Source of the DNA: an uncultured Oscillospiraceae bacterium
GTDB lineage: Bacteria > Bacillota_A > Clostridia > Oscillospirales > Oscillospiraceae
Assembly: GCA_910579155.1 (NCBI GenBank)
Contig: CAJTTS010000030.1
Span: 1,252-34,128 of the forward strand
Direction: 5' to 3'
DNA: 32,877 nt
The notes under the pieces are model-generated. The model saw only the letters and a list, made by a program, of their open reading frames with translations, had not been told where the DNA came from and did not search any database. A program made the position numbers and the translations under genes. Below, one piece after another: positions 23,264 to 31,585 of this stretch; the first letter of the stretch is position 1; each line of letters starts with the position of its first letter.

Positions 23264-24424
23264 ATGGAATTTTGGGGCTATAAGCGGAAAGAAGGCCGGG
23301 CGGGCATCCGCAACCATGTGCTGATCCTGCCCACTTGCGCCTGCGGAAGCGAGAGCTGCCGGATCGTGGCCGGCCAGGTCCGGGGCGCGGTCAATATTGT
23401 GTTCAACACCGGCTGCTCCGATGTGGCGGCCAACACGGAGATGTCACAGAAGGTGCTCACCGGGTTCGCCTGCAATCCCAACGTTTACGGCGTGGTCATC
23501 ATCGGCCTGGGCTGCGAGACCGTCCCCCACAACAAGCTGCGGGAGAAAATCCAGGCGCAAACCTCCAAGCCGGTTGTCTCCTTCGGCATCCAGGAGGAGG
23601 GCGGTACGCTGAAAACCATTGAGAAAGCCGTCCGGGCCGCCCGGGACATGGCGGCGGAGGCGGCCATGCAGCAAAAGGAGCTGTGCGACATCTCGGAACT
23701 TCTGCTGGGCATCGAGTGCGGTGGCTCCGACGCCACCTCCGGCATCGCCAGCAACCCCGCCGTGGGCGAGCTCAGCGACCTGCTGGTGGACCTGGGGGCT
23801 TCCACCATCATGAGCGAGTCCATTGAGTGGATCGGTGGGGAACACGTGCTGGCCAAGCGGGCCGCCACCCCGGATATCCATAACCAAATCATCCAGGTGT
23901 GCAGGGACTACGAGGAGCATCTGAAAGCGGCGGGGCAGGACTGCCGCGCGGGCCAGCCCACCCCGGGCAACAAGGCGGGCGGGCTGTCCACCCTGGACGA
24001 AAAGAGCCTGGGCTGCATCCGCAAGGGCGGCACCCGCCCCATCGTGGAGGTGCTCCAGCAGGCCCAGCGCCCCACAAAGACCGGCGCGATTGTGATGGAC
24101 ACCGCCGGCTACGACATTTCCTCCGTCACATCCATGGTGGCGGGCGGCTGCAACGCCGTCATCTTCACCACCGGACGGGGAACCCCCACGGGAAATGCCA
24201 TCGTGCCTGTGCTGAAGGTCACGGCCAACTCCCACACCTACCAGTGGATGGAGGACAATATGGATGTGGATCTCAGCCCGATCATTACCGGAGAAAAAAC
24301 CTACCAGCAGTGTGGGAGGGAACTGCTGACGGTGATCGGCGAGGTTTGCAGCGGGAAGCTGACCAAGGCGGAGGCCTACGGCTTCTCCGATGTGGCGGTG
24401 GATCACGTGTGCAGGTTTGTGTAA
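23264..24424 (+). CDS. UxaA-family dehydratase, large subunit
   Basis: 386-residue catalytic part of an altronate/galactarate-dehydratase-family enzyme (alternatively SuyB-like). GYKRKEGRAGIRNHVLILPTCACGSE opens the family fold. Conserved segments follow: FNTGCSDV, IIGLGCETVP, ECGGSDATSGIASNPAVG and FTTGRGTPTGNAIVPVLKV. Cysteines in GCSD, GCETV and ECGGSD are candidate iron ligands. Split two-gene organisation is common in Firmicutes. It probably dehydrates a sugar acid to a keto-deoxy acid in the cytoplasm. No uronate isomerase, reductase or KDG aldolase gene is beside it, so an ordinary hexuronate pathway is unlikely to be complete here. Confidence 0.92.
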   Translation: MEFWGYKRKEGRAGIRNHVLILPTCACGSESCRIVAGQVRGAVNIVFNTGCSDVAANTEMSQKVLTGFACNPNVYGVVIIGLGCETVPHNKLREKIQAQTSKPVVSFGIQEEGGTLKTIEKAVRAARDMAAEAAMQQKELCDISELLLGIECGGSDATSGIASNPAVGELSDLLVDLGASTIMSESIEWIGGEHVLAKRAATPDIHNQIIQVCRDYEEHLKAAGQDCRAGQPTPGNKAGGLSTLDEKSLGCIRKGGTRPIVEVLQQAQRPTKTGAIVMDTAGYDISSVTSMVAGGCNAVIFTTGRGTPTGNAIVPVLKVTANSHTYQWMEDNMDVDLSPIITGEKTYQQCGRELLTVIGEVCSGKLTKAEAYGFSDVAVDHVCRFV

Positions 24425-24461
24425 GGCTGTATCAGCGGTTTCGAGAAAGGAGAAAAGAGAC

Positions 24462-25748
24462 ATGACACCATTAGTAATCTGCCTCATCATCTGCGCGCTG
24501 ACCATGGTCAGCTATGTGTTGAACAAAATCCCCATGGCACTCACGGCCCTGCTCAGCATGGTGGCGTTTATCCTCACTGGCTGCCTGAATCCCCAGACCG
24601 CGCTGGGCTACTTCGGCAACGCCAACGGCATCATGATCGTCGCCATGTTCGTGGTAGCCGCCGGTTTCACCCGCACCCAGTTTGTGAAAAAAGCTGCCGC
24701 CAGCGTGAACAAGATCGCCCACGGTTCTTTGATGATGGTTATGCTGGGCTATGTACTGGTCACCGCCCTGCTGGCCCAGTTCATCCAGAGCTCCATCATC
24801 GTGTTCGGCATCATGGCCCCCATGATGATCGCCAGCTGCGAGGAGCTGAAGATCAGCCCGTCCAAGACCCTGTTCCCCCTGTGCATCGTCAGCATCGCCA
24901 CCATCTCCGCCCTGCCCCTGGGCGGCGGGGCCACCCGGTACGCCACCCTCAACGGCTACCTGCAGGCCAATGATTACGCCTCTTACACCGTGGCCATCAC
25001 CGACCCCATGAAGGCATCCCTGCCCACGCTCATCGTGGTGATGGTCTACTGCATCTTCTTTGCCACCAAGTTTGCCCCCAACGCCCCGGTGGTTCAGGCC
25101 AGCGAAATCAAGGGCCGCAAGGACGACAAAGAGCCCCTGTCCCCCTTTAAGGAGCGGGCCGGCTACATCATCTTCATCCTCACTACCGCCGCCCTGATCC
25201 TCCAGCCCCAGCTCAAGATTGAGACCTGGGTGATCTGCGTCACCGGCGCCCTCGCTATGGTTCTCTTTGGCGTGCTCACCGAGAGGGAGGCCATCGCCGC
25301 AATCAACTGGCCCATGGCGTTCCTGTTCGCCGGCGCCCTGTGTATGGGCGGCGCCCTCACCGAAACCGGCGCGGGCGAGGTCATCGGCGGTATCCTTGCG
25401 AACTTCGCCAACAAGCTGGATAATCCCTACCTGATCGGCCTTGTCTTCTTCCTCGTTCCCTTCCTGCTCACCCAGGTGATGATGAACCGCACCGTCATGG
25501 TCATCTTCATCCCTATCGCCATCCTGGCCTGCAAGGCCATGGGCGCCAACCCCGTGGGCATTATCATCCTGGTACAGAACGCCTGCACCAGCTCCTTCAT
25601 GACCCCCATGGCCACCCCCGCCGTCCCCATGTGCATGGCCAGCGGCGGCTACGACATCCCCTCCCTCATCAAGCAGTCCCTCCTGCCCGCCGTCATCCTG
25701 TGTATTGTCAACGTGGCCTGGATCATGACCGTGTTCCCCATGTACTGA
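24462..25748 (+). CDS. SLC13/DASS-family anion permease
   Basis: 428-residue inner-membrane transporter with about 10-12 helices and no signal peptide. The two-fold repeat architecture of the DASS/CitT class is visible: QSSIIVFGIMAPMM in the first half and VMMNRTVMVIFIPIAI plus SSFMTPMATPAVPM in the second, corresponding to the paired sodium/substrate-binding S-N/S-T loops. Family members move di- and tricarboxylates or sulfate with sodium. AAAGGAG precedes ATG 24462. Its place between the dehydratase and the esterase suggests that it imports the anionic substrate of this operon. Confidence 0.9.
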   Translation: MTPLVICLIICALTMVSYVLNKIPMALTALLSMVAFILTGCLNPQTALGYFGNANGIMIVAMFVVAAGFTRTQFVKKAAASVNKIAHGSLMMVMLGYVLVTALLAQFIQSSIIVFGIMAPMMIASCEELKISPSKTLFPLCIVSIATISALPLGGGATRYATLNGYLQANDYASYTVAITDPMKASLPTLIVVMVYCIFFATKFAPNAPVVQASEIKGRKDDKEPLSPFKERAGYIIFILTTAALILQPQLKIETWVICVTGALAMVLFGVLTEREAIAAINWPMAFLFAGALCMGGALTETGAGEVIGGILANFANKLDNPYLIGLVFFLVPFLLTQVMMNRTVMVIFIPIAILACKAMGANPVGIIILVQNACTSSFMTPMATPAVPMCMASGGYDIPSLIKQSLLPAVILCIVNVAWIMTVFPMY

Positions 25749-25773
25749 GCGGAAAGACATCAAACACCAATTG

Positions 25774-25797
25774 CCTCCCCGCCGAAAGGCGGGGAGG
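25774..25797 (+). other. Intercistronic hairpin
   Basis: A perfect 10-bp GC stem (CCTCCCCGCC and complement) with a GAAA tetraloop between the permease and esterase genes. It has no T-run, so it more likely stabilises or processes the message than ends it. Confidence 0.6.
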
Positions 25798-25821
25798 TAA
25801 AAGAATAAGGAGGTACGCAAT

Positions 25822-27543
25822 ATGTTGGAGGTCAAGCAGTTTCCCAGCGATATGAGTGCATTGGAACTGGATCGCACCGATCCCAAGCGTTGTTTGGTCA
25901 GCGGTCTTTTCGAGGAATCTGTGAACGTTGGGGACACTCGGCGGCGGTTTTATACCTACATCGCGCCGGGGCTGTGCAGTAACCAGCCCTGCCTCGTCCT
26001 GGCCCCGCCGGAGGATGTCCCCGTGTTGGACTTCCTGGAGCAGGGTTTCTGGCTGGACTTTGCCCAGGAGCACCAGATTTTCCTTCACATCCTGGAGTCG
26101 GAGGATGGCAAATACCGCCTGGACGGCACTGACGCCGCCTATATGAACCGGGTGTATGTGGAGATTCAGTCCCGAAAGTTTTATGTCACCATGCAGGACA
26201 ACATCTACGCCGCAGGCATCGGCGGCGGCGCGGCGGTAGCTCAGCAGGCCGCCATGGAGATGGCCTCCGAGTGGTCGGGCCTTGCCACCTTCGGTGAGAT
26301 GGTCCCGGAGGTACTCCACAGCACGCAGCGCGTTCACGCCGGTGAGAACACTGGCAAGACCGAACTGGTGGTCAGTGGCGCCAAGGCCCAGCTTCCTGTC
26401 TGGATGGCCTGGGAGGCAAACGCCGGGGCAAACGGGTCGGTGTGCAATTACTGGAAGCGCCAGAACGACGCCGACGGCGAGGCGTTTTCCAACCGCTGGA
26501 CGGACGAAATCTATTTTCCCAGCCGCGTGTGCAAAAAGAGCCAGGTCAACGAGGAAAAAATTGCTCAGGTGCGCGTCACCAACGGCTATACAGGAACCTT
26601 GACCGAGGAATTTTTCACTGCCGTCTGGAACTATATCAGTCTGGCCCGCCGCCACCGCAGCTTCGGCAAAAAGGCGCTGCGTATTTACGAAAACCCCGTG
26701 GCCTACGGTGCCCAGTTGCGCACCATGGAGTTGGATGGCTTCACCCGCCGCTGGTACGAGTACGTACCGGAGAGCGTCCGGCAGAACGGTAAGCCTGTTC
26801 CGCTGGTTGTTTGTATGCATGGCCGGGGCGGCAGCGCCGAGACCTTTATGGATTTGTCCGGGCTGAACCGGGTGGCCGAGGAGCGCAACTTCATCGCGGT
26901 GTTCCCAGAGGCCGGCGTTTACCAGCAACGTCCCGGAGGCCTACGGAATGTGCTTTTGTGGAACGGCAGCTATCAGGGAAAGAAGATCGACGACGTAACT
27001 TTTGTCCTGAACATGATCGAGGACATAAAAAGCCGATACGCCATCGATCCCACCCAGGTCTATGCTTGCGGTCAGTCCAGCGGCGGCATGATGACCTCTG
27101 AGCTAGCGCTCCGGGCCCCCGGTGTTTTCGCGGCAGTCTCGCCTTGGTCTGCCATCGTGGACCCAAACCATGGACTAGTGCTGCCGGAAAAAATTGACCC
27201 TGCGGTGCCGTATATGTTCCTGTTTGGCGACAGCGACTGGCTCTGTGTCGATCGGGAACACGGGGAGTTGGAATACCACGTGACTCACGACATTGCCGCC
27301 TTCCTCAAACACCTGATGAAGCTCTATCAGTTGGATGAAAATCCCCGGCGATACACTTGTGGCGAAATCAGCTATTATGTCTATCTCAACGCCAAGCGGG
27401 TGCCCATGCTGACAGTGGGCACTGTAAAGGGGATGTCCCACGCCAATTATCCCCGGGAGAGCTGGATCGCCTATGACGAATTCTTGAGCAAGTTCTCCAA
27501 ACTCACGGACGGGACCCTGCTCTATATGGGTGAGGAAATCTGA
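25822..27543 (+). CDS. CE1/PHB-depolymerase-like esterase with dead N-terminal copy
   Basis: 573-residue alpha/beta-hydrolase of the CE1 (LpqC/feruloyl-esterase-like) group, cytoplasmic as no signal peptide is present. The active copy is C-terminal: RRWYEYVPE (309-317), VVCMHGRGG oxyanion loop, nucleophile S419 in GQSSGG, acid D470 or D472 in FGDSDW, and H540 in GMSHANY. The N-terminal about 240 residues look like a second copy of the fold: RRFYTYIAP (41-49) matches RRWYEYVPE, and IYAAGIGGGAAVAQQ matches VYACGQSSGGMMTSE, with G134 in place of the nucleophile Ser. A GGAGG site stands before the ATG. Lying between an anion permease and an ene-reductase, it probably splits an imported ester inside the cell. 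Confidence 0.85.
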   Translation: MLEVKQFPSDMSALELDRTDPKRCLVSGLFEESVNVGDTRRRFYTYIAPGLCSNQPCLVLAPPEDVPVLDFLEQGFWLDFAQEHQIFLHILESEDGKYRLDGTDAAYMNRVYVEIQSRKFYVTMQDNIYAAGIGGGAAVAQQAAMEMASEWSGLATFGEMVPEVLHSTQRVHAGENTGKTELVVSGAKAQLPVWMAWEANAGANGSVCNYWKRQNDADGEAFSNRWTDEIYFPSRVCKKSQVNEEKIAQVRVTNGYTGTLTEEFFTAVWNYISLARRHRSFGKKALRIYENPVAYGAQLRTMELDGFTRRWYEYVPESVRQNGKPVPLVVCMHGRGGSAETFMDLSGLNRVAEERNFIAVFPEAGVYQQRPGGLRNVLLWNGSYQGKKIDDVTFVLNMIEDIKSRYAIDPTQVYACGQSSGGMMTSELALRAPGVFAAVSPWSAIVDPNHGLVLPEKIDPAVPYMFLFGDSDWLCVDREHGELEYHVTHDIAAFLKHLMKLYQLDENPRRYTCGEISYYVYLNAKRVPMLTVGTVKGMSHANYPRESWIAYDEFLSKFSKLTDGTLLYMGEEI

Positions 27544-27644
27544 TTATCGGGAAGATCTATCAAGAGAAGCCCATTATGGCGCAGGTCAAAGCGGCAGAGG
27601 CTGCAATGGCCTGCGCCCTTGCATAACAGGAGGAATATTAAACT

Positions 27645-29600
27645 ATGGAACGTAAATACCCCCACCTTTGCGCGCCCATTACCCTGGGCCGCACCACCTT
27701 CCGCAACCGGATGTTTTCCGCTCCCATGGGCGGCACTGATATCACCAACGACGGCTGTATTGGCCCCAAATCCACCGCCTTCTATGAGCTGCGGGCCAAG
27801 GGCGGCGCGGCGGCGGTCACCGTGTCTGAGTGTATGGTTCATCCCGAGACCGACGGCTCCCACGCCTATCATCTGGACGAGAGCATTCTGAACTCTTTGG
27901 CCTGCGCCACCTATACCGCTGACGCCATCCGCCGGCATGGGGCCATGCCCAGCCTGGAGCTGTCCCATTCCGGGATGTACTCCGGCACCTACATGACTGA
28001 TAAAAACAAGCAGCACGGCATGACCCGGTGGGGTCCTTCTGCCATGGTCCGCCCGGACGGGGTTCAGGTGGGTGAACTGACCTGCGGCATGATTGGCGAA
28101 ATCGTTGCTGCCTACGGCCATGTCGCCGGACTTGCCAAGCGGGCGGGCTTTGAGCTGCTGATGATCCACGGCGGCCACGGCTGGCTCATCAACCAGTTTT
28201 TGTCCCCTATGTTCAACATGCGCACCGACGAATATGGCGGCTCTTTGGAAAACCGCTGCCGCTTCGCCATTGAAGTTTTGAAGAGCGTCCGGGAAGCCAT
28301 CGGCCCCTTTTTCCCCATCGAGTTCCGTCTGTCCGGCGCGGAGTTTGTAGAGGAGGGCTACGGTCTGGATGAGGGAATACGCATTGCCCAGCAGCTTGAG
28401 CCGTATATCGACCTGCTCCACGTCACGGCAGGCACTTACCAGCGTACCTTCGGCATTACCCATCCCTCCATGTTCACCGACCACGGTCGGAACGTCTATC
28501 TGGCCGCTGAGATCAAAAAACACGTCAAAGTCCCTGTGGCCACGATTGGCGGACTGAACGACCCGGCGCAGATGGAGGAGATCATCGCCACCGGCAAGGC
28601 GGACGTGGTGTATATGGCCCGTGCCCTGCTGGCCGATCCCTTCCTGCCCCGGAAGGTTACGGAAAACCGGGATGATGAAATTGTCCGCTGCCTGCGCTGC
28701 TTCACCTGCATGGCGGAGCGGGCGGCTACCTCCACCCGCCGCTGCACGGTCAACCCGCTGATCGGCCGGGAGTGCGAGGGAGATGAGGTTACGCCCGCCC
28801 TGGTGAAGAAAAAGGTACTGGTAGCTGGTGGAGGCCCCGGCGGGCTGTACGCCGCCTACACCGCCGCGCGGCGGGGTCATCATGTCGTTTTGTGCGAACA
28901 GGAAAACGAGCTGGGCGGCATCTTGAAAAGCGAACAGGCCCTGCCCTTCAAGTACGAGATGTACCAGCTCACGGGCGCCTATGAGAAGCTGGCCCGGGAC
29001 GCGGGGGTGGAAATCCGGCTGAACACCGAAGTCACAAGGGAATATGCTGAAAAGGAGAACGCCGACGCCCTCATTATTGCGGTTGGCTCTGAGCCCCTGG
29101 TGCCGCCCATCCCCGGTTTGGATGGGGACAATGTGGTGGTCGTCAACAACTACTACAGGGAGAAGGATCAAGTCGGCGGTGAAGTCGTGGTCATGGGCGG
29201 CGGCTTGGCTGGCTGTGAGTGCGCCATTCACCTGGCCCAAGAGGGCAAGACCGTCCGGTTGGTGGAGATGCGCGACGAACTGGCCCCTGACGCTAACGTC
29301 CGCCACCGGCCCCTGATGCTGAAGCAGATGGACGAGCTGGATAAAAAGCTGACCATCTACACCGGCCATAAGGCGCTGAAGGTCACAGCCGATGGCGTGG
29401 TGTGCCAGGGCAAGGACGGAAAAGAGGTGCTGGTTCCCGGCGGAAGCGTCATTTGTGCGTTAGGCCAGCGTTCCCGCGCCAATGTGGTGGAGCAACTTCG
29501 TGACGCCGCGCCCTTTGTCCAGGTGATCGGCGATGCCGCCAAGGTGTCTACCATCACCAACGCCGTCTATTGGGGATACCACGCCGCGCTGGATATCTGA
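27645..29600 (+). CDS. Old Yellow Enzyme-type FMN/FAD/Fe-S ene-reductase
   Basis: 651-residue flavoprotein of the 2,4-dienoyl-CoA reductase/BaiCD/cinnamate-reductase group, which reduces activated C=C bonds with NAD(P)H. The N-terminal FMN barrel covers about 1-345, with IHGGHGWLINQFLSP and DEYGGSLENR motifs. The Fe-S site is C349, C352, C355 and C367. FAD/NAD domains follow (VLVAGGGPGGLYAA from 391; VVVMGGGLAGCE near 515-525). AGGAGG precedes ATG 27645. It is the last gene of the LysR-linked operon, 101 nt after the esterase. In this setting the unsaturated acid released by the esterase is a likely substrate, though bile-acid, enone or other ene substrates cannot be ruled out from sequence. 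Confidence 0.9.
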   Translation: MERKYPHLCAPITLGRTTFRNRMFSAPMGGTDITNDGCIGPKSTAFYELRAKGGAAAVTVSECMVHPETDGSHAYHLDESILNSLACATYTADAIRRHGAMPSLELSHSGMYSGTYMTDKNKQHGMTRWGPSAMVRPDGVQVGELTCGMIGEIVAAYGHVAGLAKRAGFELLMIHGGHGWLINQFLSPMFNMRTDEYGGSLENRCRFAIEVLKSVREAIGPFFPIEFRLSGAEFVEEGYGLDEGIRIAQQLEPYIDLLHVTAGTYQRTFGITHPSMFTDHGRNVYLAAEIKKHVKVPVATIGGLNDPAQMEEIIATGKADVVYMARALLADPFLPRKVTENRDDEIVRCLRCFTCMAERAATSTRRCTVNPLIGRECEGDEVTPALVKKKVLVAGGGPGGLYAAYTAARRGHHVVLCEQENELGGILKSEQALPFKYEMYQLTGAYEKLARDAGVEIRLNTEVTREYAEKENADALIIAVGSEPLVPPIPGLDGDNVVVVNNYYREKDQVGGEVVVMGGGLAGCECAIHLAQEGKTVRLVEMRDELAPDANVRHRPLMLKQMDELDKKLTIYTGHKALKVTADGVVCQGKDGKEVLVPGGSVICALGQRSRANVVEQLRDAAPFVQVIGDAAKVSTITNAVYWGYHAALDI

Positions 29601-29715
29601 ACAGGAAACAGAACTACGCGGAGGTTTTCCGCTAAAATGGTTGATTATCTCAAAAAAACCTTGGGTTACGGGCATGCAAGCAGGATTTCAAGCTGAATTT
29701 ACTACCAATTTACTA

Positions 29716-29898
29716 CCTTTGAGGGAAGCCGGCGCGGTGATTTACAGCCTGATTGAGACTGTCAAAGAAACCGGGCTGAATCCCTTCCGCTATCTGACTT
29801 GGATTTTGGAAACCGCTCCAAAGCTGGATCGTACCGTGGAGGGTTGGGCTGTGCCGCTGCTCCCGGCTAATGCGTCTGAGTCTTGCGCAACTGCATAA
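29716..29898 (+). pseudogene. IS66-family transposase, C-terminal remnant
   Basis: Reads IYSLIETVKETGLNPFRYLTW then ILETAPKLDR and LLPANA. SLIET...NGL.P..YL..VL...P..........LLP is the conserved end of IS66 TnpC transposases. The rest of the element is missing. Confidence 0.8.
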
Positions 29899-29905
29899 TC
29901 CTTTT

Positions 29906-29946
29906 GAACCGCGACGCTGATTCGCTTTAGCGCTGCGGTTCTCTTT
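29906..29946 (+). terminator. Terminator-like hairpin
   Basis: An outer GAACCGC/GCGGTTC stem with a partly paired interior, followed by TCTTTT. It lies just after the IS66 remnant and could end transcripts from the catabolic operon. From here to the promoter at 30087 I see no gene. Confidence 0.6.
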
Positions 29947-30086
29947 TGAGCTGGCTGATTTTACGCCTACATTCTTTTTTACAAATGGATTGCGGATATT
30001 TTTAGGGCTGTACCACCTTGTCAAATGTTGCTCGCTTTACCCCCGTGATTCTCCGAAATTTTGTGTTTGAATATCCTGCTATCTTT

Positions 30087-30116
30087 TTGACATTTTAGGC
30101 AGAGCCTTGATATATT
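30087..30116 (+). promoter_or_regulatory. Sigma-A promoter of beta-glucan operon
   Basis: A perfect TTGACA and TATATT separated by 18 nt, about 70 nt upstream of the DUF624 start. It should drive the DUF624, GH16 and phosphorylase genes. Confidence 0.72.
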
Positions 30117-30183
30117 GCACAATCATTCTCTGCTAAAATGAAAAACACTGGTTGATTTGCCACGCTTAGGGAGGTATGGAAAG

Positions 30184-30804
30184 ATGAGCCTGATCAGGCC
30201 GGACAGTCTGCCGATTCGTTTTTTAACCAAAGTATGCGACCTGATTCTTTTGAACCTGCTTTTTGTCCTGTCCTGTGCCACAGTGGTCTTTTCCGGGACA
30301 GGACTTACAGCTTTGTATGCCGTGACGCTGAAAATGCTACGCGGAAAGGAGTGCTCCGTATTCAAGGGCTACTTTCAGGCGGCCCGAGACAATTTCATCT
30401 TCTCCACCCCCGCCGCTGTCCTGCTCTTTTTGGATGGAGCGCTGATTGCCTGCCTGTGCTGCGTGCTCTATGCGGAGTCTCTGCTCATTCCGCCTGAGCT
30501 GTTTATCCTGTTGACCATTGTCTCCATATTTTTCACCGCAGTGCTGGGCTGGCTATTTCCGCTCCTGTCCTGCTTTGACAACACTTTTCCCCATCACTTG
30601 GCCAATGCGGCCAAACTGGCCCTGGCCCATCTGCCCGTCACCTGTCTGATGACGCTGGTGAACCTGCTGCCCCTTCTGCTTTCCCTGCTGTTCCCCGCAC
30701 TGCTGGGGCAAATCATTGCCTTCTGGCTGCTCATCGGCATGGCGGCGGGAGCCTTCGCAAATTCGTTCTATCTATCCCGGATATTCGACGCGACAGGAGG
30801 ATAA
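30184..30804 (+). CDS. DUF624 (YesL-like) membrane protein
   Basis: 206-residue membrane protein of the same family as the one at 5.7 kb but only distantly similar. The first helix (about 14-40) reads FLTKVCDLILLNLLFVLSC. It is followed by TALYAVTLKMLRGKECSVFKGYF, equivalent to the family loop, and further helices near 60-90, 97-125 and 145-190. ATG 30184 follows AGGGAGG; an overlapping short frame at ATG 30177 is ignored. It ends 5 nt before the GH16 gene. The family role is unknown but it goes with sugar operons, here beta-glucan use. Confidence 0.8.
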   Translation: MSLIRPDSLPIRFLTKVCDLILLNLLFVLSCATVVFSGTGLTALYAVTLKMLRGKECSVFKGYFQAARDNFIFSTPAAVLLFLDGALIACLCCVLYAESLLIPPELFILLTIVSIFFTAVLGWLFPLLSCFDNTFPHHLANAAKLALAHLPVTCLMTLVNLLPLLLSLLFPALLGQIIAFWLLIGMAAGAFANSFYLSRIFDATGG

Positions 30805-30809
30805 ACACC

Positions 30810-31571
30810 GTGAAAAAAACGCTGTCTTATGAGGGATATCACCTGACGTTTGAAGATGATTTCGACGGTCCCGCATTGGACCGGACCTGCTGGAACGTGG
30901 AACTCCATCCACCGGGCTGGGTCAATGAAGAACTCCAGGAGTATGTGGACAACGATGAGGTCATCAGCCTAAAGGATGGACAACTGCTTCTCCGGGCGGT
31001 GGAGCGGGTGGACGAAACTGGGAAGGTGTCCTACACCTCTGGTCGGGTGTCCACCCAGTGGAAGCGGGATTTCACCTACGGCATCTTTGAGGCCCGGTTG
31101 AGGGTGCCAAAAGGCAAAGGATTTCTACCTGCCTTCTGGCTCATGACAACCGACGAGGACCGGTACGGTCAATGGCCTGTCTGTGGAGAGATCGACATCA
31201 TGGAGGTTCTGGGAGACCAGCCGCGGAAAAACCATGGTACCCTCCACTACGGCCTGCCCCATGAGCAAACCCAGGGGACGCTCACGCTGGATACGGGTGA
31301 CTTCTCCCGGGAGTTCCACAATTTTGCTATAAAGTGGGAACCGGGGTCGATCCGCTGGTATGTGGATGGAGTGGAGTTCTTCCGCGCGGAAAGCTGGTTC
31401 TCAGCGGGCGCGGACGGAATCAGGGCATATTTCCCCGCTCCCTTTGATCACGATATGTACCTCATCCTGAACCTGGCGGTGGGCGGCGTCTGGCCGGGCG
31501 ATCCGGACGAAACCACGGACTTTGATCGGGCTGAGCTGGCCGTGGACTGGGTGCGGGTATATCAAAAATAA
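30810..31571 (+). CDS. GH16 endo-beta-glucanase, cytoplasmic
   Basis: Retaining endo-beta-1,3- or 1,3/1,4-glucanase of family GH16, 253 residues. The catalytic centre is GEIDIMEVLG with nucleophile E127, D129 and acid/base E132. FEDDFDG near the front, SGRVSTQWKRDFTYGIFEAR and the late YLILNLAVGGVWPG are all family landmarks of the laminarinase-like group. The start is GTG, 9 nt after AGGAGG. There is no signal peptide, which is unusual for a GH16 and suggests that it trims oligosaccharides already taken up. It lies 14 nt before a phosphorylase gene. Confidence 0.92.
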   Translation: MKKTLSYEGYHLTFEDDFDGPALDRTCWNVELHPPGWVNEELQEYVDNDEVISLKDGQLLLRAVERVDETGKVSYTSGRVSTQWKRDFTYGIFEARLRVPKGKGFLPAFWLMTTDEDRYGQWPVCGEIDIMEVLGDQPRKNHGTLHYGLPHEQTQGTLTLDTGDFSREFHNFAIKWEPGSIRWYVDGVEFFRAESWFSAGADGIRAYFPAPFDHDMYLILNLAVGGVWPGDPDETTDFDRAELAVDWVRVYQK

Positions 31572-31585
31572 ACGGAGGTGGACCC

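Noticed and set aside
22948..24424. Calling the dehydratase pair altronate dehydratase (uxaA) or sulfolactate lyase (suyAB) outright
   Set aside because: The family is clear but the neighbours do not fit either textbook pathway, so no symbol was given.
24471..25937. 488-codon open frame on the minus strand
   Set aside because: Lies opposite the DASS permease, rich in Gly, Asp and His repeats and without a ribosome site; a shadow frame.
27544..27644. Possible small peptide gene between esterase and reductase
   Set aside because: A short frame with Ala-rich end exists, but there is no ribosome site before its ATG.
27522..29369. 615-codon open frame on the minus strand
   Set aside because: Opposite the flavin reductase, whose motifs and ribosome site are unambiguous; no recognisable domain in the antisense product.
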